From positions 542,501 through 606,500 of the forward strand of contig NZ_RBXL01000001.1 of assembly GCF_003634315.1 (NCBI RefSeq): a DNA stretch of 64,000 bases. The letters are read 5' to 3'. The position numbers were made by a program, and so were the translations under genes. How positions within the stretch are numbered: the stretch's first letter is position 1; every line of letters begins with the position of its first letter. The notes under the pieces were generated by a model. That model did not search any database, was not told the origin of the DNA, and was given only the letters and a program-made list of their open reading frames with translations. Origin of the DNA: Thiocapsa rosea (GTDB lineage: Bacteria; Pseudomonadota; Gammaproteobacteria; Chromatiales; Chromatiaceae). Below are positions 49,228-57,816 of this stretch, piece by piece.

Positions 49228-51996
49228 TTAGACTTCAATTTTCTCAAATGCTTTAAGCTTGACCCCGTAATACATGTCATATCCATTCGTTCTTCTGGAC
49301 GTAATAGCAAATTCGGGAAACTTCAAAATCCGATCCATGACATCCCGCTTCCTATCAGGAGTTATCCCAAACTCATCACACCACTGTTCATATGCACTAT
49401 AAAAGTCGCTACGCTTGAGCGAGAATTCCTTATCGCCGGTCTCGCAAGCTTCCTGAATAAAATACACAAGGCTGTCGGCCCATCGACGCCAATTCTTCAT
49501 GAGTCGATCATGGGCCTTAGATGGACTATAATGCTTTTGTTCCAGAAGACGAATACCTCCTTGCAGCGCCCAGAACGCAATACCCGACCGCTCTTCACTG
49601 ATGATTGTCTGCGCTAGATCGGGGTCCAGCGGCTGATTGCTACGGAGTCGGCTATTCGGAAACTCGACAAATTGCCATCGGGCAAAGAACGCCTCTCCTT
49701 TGTCCGAGGTTCGGATCATGTGGTTACTCATAAACAACTGCGCCGCCTGACTCTTAAACGTCATAGGTCGACCGGCCGGGTGTCTCCCAGTGATATCATC
49801 ACCACCCGTGATCATCTTAAGGACGTTTTCCGGAATGGTCTTTTTGCTATCCAACTCCCCCGCAACATTCAGTCGCGATGTCATTATGCTTGCCAGATAG
49901 TATTCTTCGTCGAATTTATAGGGAGACACAGATGTGATAAATCGTCTCGGCAATAGGCTTTTGATGATGTCCACAATCGTTCCTTTGCCGGCTCGACCGA
50001 TCGGATCATAGAAAAGGACGGCTTTCTGATACCGATGCAGAATCCCAAGCATAATCCCACCGAAGATTTCCTGTACAACTTGCACTTGCTGCCTTTGCTC
50101 TTCCTCATCCTCAACGCCGAACGTCTCTGCAAGAAACTGATCGAATCTTGGTATCGGAATCTCTTTGGGCGTATAGTCCAAACGGAGGCGCTGTCGATGA
50201 GACGGCGATAAATCCTCCCTGATCATCCGACCTGCTTCGACGCGATAAAATCCTTCCGAACATGCCACGCCCGTTGGTGAATCATCGAAAAATCCCGGTT
50301 GGCTCGATATGGTAATGGCATGCTTTACAATATCTTTGTAGTCGTTCGACCGAGTGCAATTTGGCTGCCCATCGAACTCTTGAGAGACAGTCTTGATGAG
50401 TTCGTTGCTCTCAACATAGACCCATACCGAAGTATCGGCGTTTAAGACATAAAGCTGATCCTCATACCCAATTGGCCCCCACGACTCGACTGTGTAGATC
50501 TGGAGGAGTTCTCGTGCATAACCGTCGTGCGTCGACTTGCCCGTACTCGATCTTGAGGCAGTGCGTTTATCCAACTTCTGAACCGAAACCCCCGGATTGA
50601 GTTTCTTAAAAAGAGTACGGAGGCGCTCGTAATCTGGGGGATCTCGATGTTTGATTGTTCGCAGCGCAGCTATGACGTCATCTCTAAAAACAATACCCAC
50701 ATCTCCTTCAACGTCGTCCAAGATGCTGTTGACGAGATTCTGTGCTTTCATCAAATCATCTTGCGGCGCTTCTTCTACCTGAAGCTCCGAAATTTCATTG
50801 AATGAGTCCTCGAGCCTGTAGACCTGCCCGCCATGCGCAAACGAGTTGACGCAAGGATTGAGACCCTTGTTGTAGTAAAATTTAGCGGTCGATGTGCCAT
50901 AAGCACGTCCTTCAATGGGATCTGGCATGGTTGCGCCATCAAGATCGGCCCGCTCCAACAATTCACCGAATGTCAGTGCCTTCCCTTTAACTTCTAGAAT
51001 AAAGTTGGACGGGAGAAAGATCTGTTCACCCTCTTGGCGATACTCCACGGAGATCCGTTGTTTTGCCTCGTCCAACGGGATCTGTTGATCAGAAGCCAGT
51101 TGAGATGCTTTCTCTTCGAGGTAGGCTTCCTTGTGCCTCAGTGACTGTTCTTGAGCCTTTGCTTTCGCAGTTTCCACTTTGTCTCTGTATTCGCAGATTT
51201 CCTCTTCGGTCAGATTCAGATCGCAGTCGATTGGACCGCCCTTCCCCTCTTTCCAGGGGCTTGGCTCTCTCGATAGTCCGGACCCGAGAATCGGGGCAGC
51301 TTCGTAGATCAACCGCTCCGGACTGAGGACTGCAAGATCAATAAGTGTCCTTACCAAGAGTGCGCCGTTTCTGGCAAACTCGATGTAACCGTATCCCTCA
51401 TTCCAGAGTTTGACCTCCAGATATGTCTTGAGCGCCTTAAGATCGCTATTCTTGAATAGGCAGTAGATATGAAAGCCTTTCGGCATGCCGGGTTGTTGAT
51501 TTGTCTCGTGAACGCCTGATGAACTACTTGCACGTCCTATATAGCCGACCTTCCTAAGTTCCGGTAAGTCCGCTCTTATCGTATCAATAACCTGTGTCGG
51601 AGTGTATTGTCTCAGACGGTCTGGCATATTCAGGCTGGGATCGTAGTCAAAAAGCACCACACCGATTTCCGGTTGTTTCATATAGTCCTTCGATCGCGCT
51701 CTGACACCGGAGGCAACAGCGTTTTCATCAAGAGCATCCTTGGTGACGACACGACACTTCGGAACATCAAAGACACCGGTTGCGATACACTGATGTTGCT
51801 TTAGATTGTCAATCACCTCGGCGAGATCCGACAGCGATTGGAGCGAAACCGTTTCGGCATGGCCTTCGATAAAGAATGGTTGTCCGTCCTTAATGATTTT
51901 CCCGTCTTCGGAGAGTCGATAGCTTTTCGTCAATCGGGATCCTGTTTCACCGGTGAAAACGGTTAGGGAAAAAGGGGTGCTTATTGATGTCGTCAT
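49228..51996 (-). CDS. Phage/plasmid-type primase-helicase (D5_N / SF3 helicase)
   Basis: A 922-residue replication protein. N-terminal ~350 residues include a primase-like region (VVLFDYDPSLNMP, KGFHIYCLFKN). A linker rich in charged residues follows. The C-terminal part is an SF3-type helicase like P4 alpha or D5: Walker A LFYDPIGRAGKGTIVDII, then LNVAGELDSKKTI, LKMITGGDDITGRHPAGRPMTFKSQAAQLFMSNHM and FARWQFVEFP. It should drive autonomous replication of the excised element. ATG 51996 is chosen because the longer reading overlaps klcA. Confidence 0.87.
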   Translation of the reverse strand: MTTSISTPFSLTVFTGETGSRLTKSYRLSEDGKIIKDGQPFFIEGHAETVSLQSLSDLAEVIDNLKQHQCIATGVFDVPKCRVVTKDALDENAVASGVRARSKDYMKQPEIGVVLFDYDPSLNMPDRLRQYTPTQVIDTIRADLPELRKVGYIGRASSSSGVHETNQQPGMPKGFHIYCLFKNSDLKALKTYLEVKLWNEGYGYIEFARNGALLVRTLIDLAVLSPERLIYEAAPILGSGLSREPSPWKEGKGGPIDCDLNLTEEEICEYRDKVETAKAKAQEQSLRHKEAYLEEKASQLASDQQIPLDEAKQRISVEYRQEGEQIFLPSNFILEVKGKALTFGELLERADLDGATMPDPIEGRAYGTSTAKFYYNKGLNPCVNSFAHGGQVYRLEDSFNEISELQVEEAPQDDLMKAQNLVNSILDDVEGDVGIVFRDDVIAALRTIKHRDPPDYERLRTLFKKLNPGVSVQKLDKRTASRSSTGKSTHDGYARELLQIYTVESWGPIGYEDQLYVLNADTSVWVYVESNELIKTVSQEFDGQPNCTRSNDYKDIVKHAITISSQPGFFDDSPTGVACSEGFYRVEAGRMIREDLSPSHRQRLRLDYTPKEIPIPRFDQFLAETFGVEDEEEQRQQVQVVQEIFGGIMLGILHRYQKAVLFYDPIGRAGKGTIVDIIKSLLPRRFITSVSPYKFDEEYYLASIMTSRLNVAGELDSKKTIPENVLKMITGGDDITGRHPAGRPMTFKSQAAQLFMSNHMIRTSDKGEAFFARWQFVEFPNSRLRSNQPLDPDLAQTIISEERSGIAFWALQGGIRLLEQKHYSPSKAHDRLMKNWRRWADSLVYFIQEACETGDKEFSLKRSDFYSAYEQWCDEFGITPDRKRDVMDRILKFPEFAITSRRTNGYDMYYGVKLKAFEKIEV

Positions 51997-52126
51997 GAGG
52001 GCGTTCGTGATTGGGTTGAAGAAAGATGTTTGACTGCTCCGAAGATACGCAGAGACCGTATGTTGGGCAAGCGCCAACGTGTCCGTTGCCCCAAGCTGGA
52101 AACTCCAGCCTAGGGCCGTCTCAGCC

Positions 52127-52531
52127 TCAGTCGGTGGCCCGAAGGATGCCCTCCGCTTCGGGATGGTCGTAGACATACACCCGCAGTCGGTGGTACTGCT
52201 CGGCACACCTGCACGCCAAACCCCGATCCTTTTGGAAACTCAAGTCGCTGTAGGTGTACAGACAGCATGTGATCCCGAAGGCATCGGCGGACAGCGACCC
52301 CTCGAAACCGTTCTCGCAGATCACCGCGAAGGTCTCCTCGACGTCCGGAGCCATGTAGAAGCCTTGGTTGTCGAGCGCCCAGAAGGTCCAGTAACCGCCT
52401 TGGTAGTCGGCACTGAGCCTATCAGCGACGGTATAGATCGTCGGTTCCACCGGATAGGAGAAGTAGCGCCCGAAGATCTCGGCGGCATGGTGGACCCGCT
52501 TCTCGGTCGGTACCATCGTACGTGTCGTCAT
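52127..52531 (-). CDS. klcA: Antirestriction protein, KlcA/ArdB family
   Basis: A 134-residue protein blocking type I restriction, helping the element enter new hosts. The family core GGYWTFWALDNQGFYMAPD, ENGFEGSLSADAFGITCCLYTYSDLSF and the tail HPEAEGILRATD match KlcA/ArdB closely. AGGAGA lies 8 bp before ATG 52531 (MTTRTMVPTEKRV). It ends a coupled operon with two small genes. Its first third is duplicated at 41420-41521. Confidence 0.93.
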   Translation of the reverse strand: MTTRTMVPTEKRVHHAAEIFGRYFSYPVEPTIYTVADRLSADYQGGYWTFWALDNQGFYMAPDVEETFAVICENGFEGSLSADAFGITCCLYTYSDLSFQKDRGLACRCAEQYHRLRVYVYDHPEAEGILRATD

Positions 52532-52542
52532 TGTTGTGTCTC

Positions 52543-52719
52543 CTACTTGGTTCGGCTCACTGCGTACCAAAAGATGCCGCTCAGGATCAGGGCCGCGACG
52601 AAGATTCCCGGATTCATCCAGAGCAGGAACCCCAGTGCGATCAGGGCCAAGCCCCGTGTCCTGGGGGCGGCTGAGGAAATCATCCCGATCAGCATCAACG
52701 CTCCGGCAAGGATGCTCAT
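52543..52719 (-). CDS. Small membrane protein, 58 residues
   Basis: MSILAGALMLIGMISSAAPRTRGLALIALGFLLWMNPGIFVAALILSGIFWYAVSRTK: two or three hydrophobic helices with a basic end. ATG overlaps the stop of the gene before it (ATGA), and klcA follows 11 bp later, so it is co-translated in an antirestriction operon. Its tail is included in the duplication at 41420-41601. Function unknown. Confidence 0.72.
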   Translation of the reverse strand: MSILAGALMLIGMISSAAPRTRGLALIALGFLLWMNPGIFVAALILSGIFWYAVSRTK

Positions 52720-53126
52720 CGCGTCGGAACCTCGATATCGGTCCCGGCATCGATGAGTTTCCCGATCTCCGTCAGGAAGCCGCTCGGATCCGCCTTCGTA
52801 TGCCCTCCGGTCTCCAGGGGCACCACCAGACCTTCAGCCTTCAGGACCGCCAGCAAGAAGCCGGGGGTATTGGCGCTTTTGCCCTTGCAGACCCCTGCCC
52901 GCTTGAGCGTTCCGGCTGTGACCGGGCTCTCCAGTGCCGCCTCAAGGGTGCTCCAGCTCACCCACTCCCGACCGAACAGGCCGCCCCCGGAGTTGCCCCA
53001 GATCCGAAAGCGGATCTCGGTGTCATAGCCGACGTGATAAGCAAGGTTCGATGCCCCGCTGAGACTGGGGCAGGTACCGACCTTCAGGACACGGATCGGT
53101 TTTGATACAGGTTTCTTTGTTGCCAT
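52716..53126 (-). CDS. Hypothetical protein of antirestriction operon, 136 residues
   Basis: MATKKPVSKPIRVLKVGTCPSLSGASNLAYHVGYDTEIRFRIWGNSGGGLFGREWVSW...: a basic N-terminal tail, then a compact domain with a WSTLEAALES helix and TPGFLLAVLKAEGLV. No family recognised. ATG 53126 is preceded by AGAGGA; its stop overlaps the next gene's ATG. Confidence 0.75.
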   Translation of the reverse strand: MATKKPVSKPIRVLKVGTCPSLSGASNLAYHVGYDTEIRFRIWGNSGGGLFGREWVSWSTLEAALESPVTAGTLKRAGVCKGKSANTPGFLLAVLKAEGLVVPLETGGHTKADPSGFLTEIGKLIDAGTDIEVPTR

Positions 53127-53166
53127 TGCATAAGTCCTCTTCATGTAAGTTGGCTTTGTTGCCGTG

Positions 53167-53490
53167 TTACAGGTTTGCGTCGATCACCTCCCTCAGCGGG
53201 CCATTGACCCAAGGCGCATCAGGGATCAGGACCACTAAGCTGAACTCGTTGTTGGGAATGAAGACCGCCCTGAAATAGCCAACCTGATACTGGATCGCTT
53301 CCCATGGGATGGTGTGCAGGTAGTGATCACCCCAGAAGGGCCGATGGACGTCATCGGGCTCGATCAGGACTACGAAGCCCTCCTCCTCGGGGTTGTACTC
53401 CGGGTGACTGAAGGACTGGATGGCGTCCCGGATCAGGGGGTAGGCCGGGTGGGCTTCCGGAAGGTCGTCGTGCGACGTGAAGCGCAGCAT
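53167..53490 (-). CDS. Hypothetical protein, 107 residues
   Basis: MLRFTSHDDLPEAHPAYPLIRDAIQSFSHPEYNPEEEGFVVLIEPDDVHRPFWGDHYLHTIPWEAI...: acidic, soluble. ATG 53490 follows GGAG at 8 bp. Co-directional with the klcA operon, 40 bp ahead of it. No recognised family; it resembles small accessory proteins of mobile elements in style only. Confidence 0.72.
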   Translation of the reverse strand: MLRFTSHDDLPEAHPAYPLIRDAIQSFSHPEYNPEEEGFVVLIEPDDVHRPFWGDHYLHTIPWEAIQYQVGYFRAVFIPNNEFSLVVLIPDAPWVNGPLREVIDANL

Positions 53491-53506
53491 GGTATTTTCT
53501 CCAGGC

Positions 53507-53529
53507 AAAAAAAAACCCGCCGAAGCGGG
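53507..53529 (-). terminator. Intrinsic terminator ahead of the antirestriction operon
   Basis: CCCGC-loop-GCGGG followed on the minus strand by nine T. It ends 16 bp before the 107-residue gene, so it closes upstream cargo transcription or attenuates the klcA operon. The 53530-53802 stretch shows no other gene. Confidence 0.8.
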
Positions 53530-53802
53530 TATTGAGATGGTAGGGCAGTAGAGGCCCTTTATTGGTGAGCTGTGTTAGGGGTTTGTCGTAGTCGACATTA
53601 GATTTCCAAAGGCATCATATAGAGCAACGGCACACCTTCAAGATGGACTCGGGGACGTCTGGGCATGGGGGAAGTTTGGCAGAAATTAAACCTGACTCTT
53701 TTAGGACCCCTTTTAGTGGACCTTCGTGACTCTGACCTTCGGACTCGGACTTGGCCGCGCTTATGAACAAAGCTCCTCCGAATTGCGGAAACTTCAGTTA
53801 CA

Positions 53803-54147
53803 TTACTTATCGGTTTTAATTTCTTCTTCGAGAACTTGAAGGATTCCATCTCGAGTTATCAGTGTAACTACTTTGCGATTTATAGTAATCGTTTCGACCT
53901 TCTTACCGTTGGCCTTGTCGTAAAGCCAAGCCGCAAGCAAGCCAAGTTCAACATTTGTGCTGGCATCAACAATTAATTGCAAAACTTCGGGAAAGCCAAA
54001 CGCTTTGCGCATAAGAGCGCCATCGTATTTCACCTTGAGTCCACCGGGAATTTCAACAATAGTTCCTGATGTAAGATACCCTTCGACACCAGCCATATCA
54101 AATTTGAGTTCTCTGTCATACGTTTCAATGTCAATTTCGATCATCAT
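53803..54147 (-). CDS. Hypothetical protein, 114 residues
   Basis: MMIEIDIETYDRELKFDMAGVEGYLTSGTIVEIPGGLKVKYDGALMRKAFGFPEVLQLIVDASTNVELGLLAAWLYDKANGKK...: predicted beta-rich first half and helical middle, Lys/Glu-rich end. No family recognised. AGGTG precedes the ATG pair at 54144-54147. A+T-rich, unlike the core chromosome. Confidence 0.65.
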   Translation of the reverse strand: MMIEIDIETYDRELKFDMAGVEGYLTSGTIVEIPGGLKVKYDGALMRKAFGFPEVLQLIVDASTNVELGLLAAWLYDKANGKKVETITINRKVVTLITRDGILQVLEEEIKTDK

Positions 54148-54264
54148 GGCGAGCACCTAACGTGTTATTGATTACAGGCATCATCTCATGGGCTGGACCA
54201 CACGAGCCTAGTCCCACGTACACTTAATAAGGAAAGGAGTCGTAGTTAGAAAGCGCCCTTGCAT

Positions 54265-54870
54265 TTACCTTAGGGCAGCGTTCTGCTTATAGCAACTTTC
54301 ATGTCGAGCGATCGTGTAGGTCATACCTTCGCGCCAGTTGATAATGACAGCGTTGCCGCAGGTCGACGTATCAGCATGGCACAATTTTGTTTCAAGCGGT
54401 CCGGGCCGAGTGATTGCAACGCGAGCCATACCCGAGGGAACACTTGCGGCCAGTTCGTGATTAATGTAAAAATCTATCGGGTAGCAGTTCAGGTTCTCGA
54501 TCTTGACCGAAATAGGTTCCAACGCTACTGGAAATGCGATCGTCGGGGCATCATTATTGCTCAAATCTAATTTTTCAGCTGCATCGTAATCAAATGTTCT
54601 TGATGTGTTTTGGGTGTCGCTCCACATACCAAAAAGCCATAACGAGACGATGCCAACCAATATTATAAGGATAGCCTTCGTTTTCTTTTTCTCGGCCTGG
54701 TCATATTGTGCAGCACAATAAAGGCAGAGTGTCCGAGGGCCATAGTAGGCTCGCACTGAGGGAGTGATTCGGCGCCCAAACGAAAGACCGATGCTATTCC
54801 CGGTCGCAACTTTTCGGCGACATCCTTGGTTTGGCGCAATATGCGCCCCGCACTGATAGCAGTTCGCCAT
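54265..54870 (-). CDS. Zinc-ribbon membrane protein of unknown function
   Basis: A 201-residue protein. The N-terminus CYQCGAHIAPNQGC and CLYCAAQYD give two CxxC pairs of a zinc ribbon (~4-55). One membrane helix (ILIILVGIVSLWLFGMW, ~66-82) follows, then a ~115-residue C-terminal domain (ISVKIENLNCYPIDFYINHE...), probably outside the cytoplasm. Family not recognised. Part of the A+T-rich cargo. Confidence 0.68.
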   Translation of the reverse strand: MANCYQCGAHIAPNQGCRRKVATGNSIGLSFGRRITPSVRAYYGPRTLCLYCAAQYDQAEKKKTKAILIILVGIVSLWLFGMWSDTQNTSRTFDYDAAEKLDLSNNDAPTIAFPVALEPISVKIENLNCYPIDFYINHELAASVPSGMARVAITRPGPLETKLCHADTSTCGNAVIINWREGMTYTIARHESCYKQNAALR

Positions 54871-55059
54871 TTATAGTCCGCCTTCGGATCTAATATTTAG
54901 AGTCAGTATTGTATTCAGTGTCAAACAAGCGGTCGGCCTAACATTGACTATCATAACCAAGCTTCAGAATCGAGAAAGTGTGCGCCGCATCGAAATAAAT
55001 CCCAAGTGTGGGCGCTATCGTCAGGATCATGTGTAAGGTTCGGTTTGACTCTATGCTAT

Positions 55060-55180
55060 AGCCAAAAAAGCCGAACCCCTCGATGCTCCAGGCAGCTTGG
55101 CTTGGTCTGTCGTTATAACGTTCGCTCCCTCCATGGCGTGGGCGGGAACTATAGCACGGGATTCCGGAGGCGGTCGTGGT
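55060..55180 (-). pseudogene. Decayed copy of the 5' region of the relE-like gene
   Basis: Matches 58185-58310 (upstream region and first codons of the relE-like gene) with many changes: GGAATCC-GTGCTATA upstream region, GGAGGG ribosome site, and CATCGAGGGGTTCGG against GATCGAGGGGTTCGG. The coding part is soon lost. Confidence 0.6.
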
Positions 55181-55437
55181 CGACTTGGACCTTTCCGGGG
55201 CATCTGTAATTTTGTCGGGCTCAGATGAACTAGGGGGCGTGGCGCCAAATCCTGTGAAGCCGTTAAACTGGCGCGGATCGGAGTCACTCCGCGGCCTCTC
55301 AACGAGAAGCGCGGGCACGTCGACGGTACCAATGTCGCACTTCCCGACCGTCACACGCGTGCATGGATGCGAGAAAAGAGGTCGTGCCATTGATCGGGGT
55401 CAGCTAAATGGTGACCCCGCGGCCTTTGCTGGCTAAT

Positions 55438-55572
55438 CTGTGGCCATCTTGCCGGCAGGAGAGCCCGCCCTAAGCTCAAGCCTTTCTCGAAACCTGAAGG
55501 CGACAGGAGCCGATGGATGGCTGAACCGCAATTCTTAGTGCGCAGCGCCACGGCACCAGAACTGGCCTACGG
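55438..55572 (+). pseudogene. vapB 5' remnant
   Basis: Aligns with 40428-40562: operator region, CGACAGGAGCCGAT ribosome site and MAEPQFLVRSATAPELAYG against MAEPQLSVRSAKARELAHR. It ends abruptly after ~19 codons. Its presence inside the island links the island to the toxin-antitoxin region to the left. Confidence 0.82.
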
Positions 55573-55573
55573 G

Positions 55574-55870
55574 TTAATCGATATATATTCTAGGCTTGGC
55601 CATAGTAGTGTTATGGCACCTTGGGCAAACATTATTGCCGGATGAATTATCATAAAGCATTATTTGAGGAGGGAATGTACACTTGCATAGATCAAAACCG
55701 AGTTCTTGCGCCGTAGATGATTCTGCTATGGCAAGGTCTTTTTCTGCTTTGGCGATTGCTCTCTCAATTTCTTCCTTGCTCTTGCTATCAGGCAAGAGGT
55801 CTTTCGTTTCTTTTGCCAAACCAAGCAGAGACTTAGCCGCGCCGAGAACCAGAGATATTTCTTCTATCAT
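55574..55870 (-). CDS. Hypothetical coiled-coil/zinc-finger protein, 98 residues
   Basis: MIEEISLVLGAAKSLLGLAKETKDLLPDSKSKEEIERAIAKAEKDLAIAESSTAQE... is a long helix likely to form a coiled coil. It is followed by CKCTFPPQIMLYDNSSGNNVCPRCHN, a four-ligand zinc site. The arrangement suggests an adaptor or nucleic-acid-binding role, not established. A+T-rich cargo gene. Confidence 0.66.
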   Translation of the reverse strand: MIEEISLVLGAAKSLLGLAKETKDLLPDSKSKEEIERAIAKAEKDLAIAESSTAQELGFDLCKCTFPPQIMLYDNSSGNNVCPRCHNTTMAKPRIYID

Positions 55871-55994
55871 TTTGGAGCACCCATATTCTATGAATTTTGC
55901 TCATAGCCTGTATTTATTTGCTGCTTGCACCAAAGAAATTGGCGTCCAGAACGGAGAATCTGGTTGGGCTCCATGAATCATGACTCTGGTTAAC

Positions 55995-56318
55995 TCAAGA
56001 ACTTGGACTTACTGCTTCACCGTTCATGATTGATCCGACGTACGCGCTTGCTTTATCCATGGTATTGGCATATGTCGATACCATTCTTTCTACCCCACCA
56101 TGAGATCCTAAAGGCACATCCTCATAGGGAGCCGCAATAAATCCGAAGTCCTCGAATGATCGGCTATCGCTGGATCCATTAGGCTTGAGTTGTTCTGTCG
56201 TCGTCGGGTCAAAGACGCTATTTCCATTTATTGAGTATGCCAAGGATAAAAAACCAGGTGCTTCAATCGGCACTATTAGACTTCGCGCCCTTACTTGACA
56301 CCTTGCTAATAGCTGCAT
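55995..56318 (-). CDS. Possible hypothetical protein, 107 residues
   Basis: MQLLARCQVRARSLIVPIEAPGFLSLAYSINGNSVFDPTTTEQLKPNG...: no motif recognised. It overlaps the 3' end of the lipoprotein gene by 13 bp, suggesting coupling, or it could be the out-of-frame continuation of that gene. Confidence 0.42.
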   Translation of the reverse strand: MQLLARCQVRARSLIVPIEAPGFLSLAYSINGNSVFDPTTTEQLKPNGSSDSRSFEDFGFIAAPYEDVPLGSHGGVERMVSTYANTMDKASAYVGSIMNGEAVSPSS

Positions 56319-57802
56319 TCTCTTAATCTTGTCCCATCAACATATATCACGGATTTCTTATCGGAGAGCTTCCAATGCTCTTCACGTTTGGGATCCCGAT
56401 TATCCTCGGTGGCACCGCATAACTGTTCTACAAGGAACCCTTTGTCGATCTCCGAGTGATGATCAATTTTGCATCCATAATCAGCGAGCGGGTACCCGAT
56501 GTTCGGGTACTCTATCACGAGGATTGCGTCATCCATGGATATGGTATCATCGCAATAGTAACCGTCTGGAAATGGAAATTTGGTATTTGGCGGCATTTGC
56601 ATATTCTGCATTATTGTATCGGCAAGAGCAGTACCTCGCACCGCGGCCGAATCTGGCGTACAGCACCCCACGAACCAACGCGTCTTCCCGTCACGCGTGA
56701 TGGTCAACGTCCCTCGACCGAACATAAACCCGTCGACTGGGAGATCGGGGCAGGGATCAGCCTCGAATCGAAACGTTATGCGGTTTGAAGGGTTTTTGCC
56801 GGCGATCAGGAGGCCGTAAGTGTAACCCTGTGCAAGTTCGACCGAGGTAATGGGGTGTTGCTCACGCATGCCATCGACTTCAACGGACAAAGCTGTGCGC
56901 GTCCAGTTCAGGAACCAGTAAGGCTCGAACCCGCTGCAACTTCCGGCAACCGGGGTCAAAGAGTACCCGATGGTTTCAAACTCGGCGGGCCGCAGATAAC
57001 GCTCGGCGACCCATCCGCCGCCGTCACCGGCGATCTCGCGCCATGCAGTATCACCAACAACGCGTCTTTCGCCGACTGTCACCAATGTCCCAGGAGCCAA
57101 ACGGTCGATGACAGCAGATTGTGCAGATGGTGCTGCGCGCTCGTTAAGCGCGTCACCCGGAGAAAGGGGACCCACCACCATATAGACTGGCGACAGGGAC
57201 GCCGTTCCTGGCCCGCTGACGTGATCCTGGAGTGTTACGTCCGGCTGTGCAGCGGCTACGACGTTGGCCGGAGTTGGAACTTCGGGCTTCGGCGCAGCCT
57301 CAGCCTCAGCCTGCTGATCAGCAAGTAGCAAGCTCTGCTCGTCGTTTGGAACCGGGACCGTCTCGTCGTCTCTCGGCGCAACAAGGTTCATCCACTGCCA
57401 AAGCTCCAAGGTCGCAAATCCGATCAAGAGATTCTGGGCTTCACCGTCGATTTCGATCGCCGTTGGCTGGATATACCGCGTGCTGAGGTTCACGAGCCAT
57501 TGGATCGTCGCTTTCTTCGCCTGTCCTTTGAACGTGCGCTGGATGTCGAGCTGCACGAGTCTCAGGCTTGTTGCGACATCTTCGCGCGCGGGAATACCTG
57601 CCCTCCACTGCAACGATCCTCTGGCACCGGCCACCGCTGCCGCCCAGTCCTCGATCGTGGTCGTGGCTCCTTCGAGTTCGACAATCGATTGCTGAACCAA
57701 AGTAATCGCTTGCGTGTTGCTCGTTTCGCAAGACAGCAGCGTGAGGCTGAACAGAAACGCGATGACCAGGGTCATTCGTTTCGACAACGGTTTTCGTTGC
57801 AT
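56306..57802 (-). CDS. SH3-domain lipoprotein of unknown function
   Basis: A 498-residue lipoprotein: signal with lipobox TLLSC (Cys ~25), helical region (~30-150), Ala/Pro/Glu-rich linker, bacterial SH3 domain (GDALNERAAPSAQSAVIDRLAPGTLV...GGWVAERYLRP, ~215-270). The C-terminal domain contains SCSGFEPYWFLNW and FMFGRGTLTITRDG plus paired Cys; the C-x-GFEPYW stretch weakly recalls COG3650 proteins. SH3b domains bind peptidoglycan, so envelope attachment is likely. Follows the relE-like gene by 14 bp. No known partner. Confidence 0.72.
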   Translation of the reverse strand: MQRKPLSKRMTLVIAFLFSLTLLSCETSNTQAITLVQQSIVELEGATTTIEDWAAAVAGARGSLQWRAGIPAREDVATSLRLVQLDIQRTFKGQAKKATIQWLVNLSTRYIQPTAIEIDGEAQNLLIGFATLELWQWMNLVAPRDDETVPVPNDEQSLLLADQQAEAEAAPKPEVPTPANVVAAAQPDVTLQDHVSGPGTASLSPVYMVVGPLSPGDALNERAAPSAQSAVIDRLAPGTLVTVGERRVVGDTAWREIAGDGGGWVAERYLRPAEFETIGYSLTPVAGSCSGFEPYWFLNWTRTALSVEVDGMREQHPITSVELAQGYTYGLLIAGKNPSNRITFRFEADPCPDLPVDGFMFGRGTLTITRDGKTRWFVGCCTPDSAAVRGTALADTIMQNMQMPPNTKFPFPDGYYCDDTISMDDAILVIEYPNIGYPLADYGCKIDHHSEIDKGFLVEQLCGATEDNRDPKREEHWKLSDKKSVIYVDGTRLRECSY

Positions 57803-57816
57803 CCGTTTGCTAAATT

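Noticed and set aside
54938-55390. A 150-residue minus-strand reading
   Set aside because: It runs through the decayed relE-like upstream region, lacks a ribosome site and a consistent coding pattern, and I could not link it to any family.
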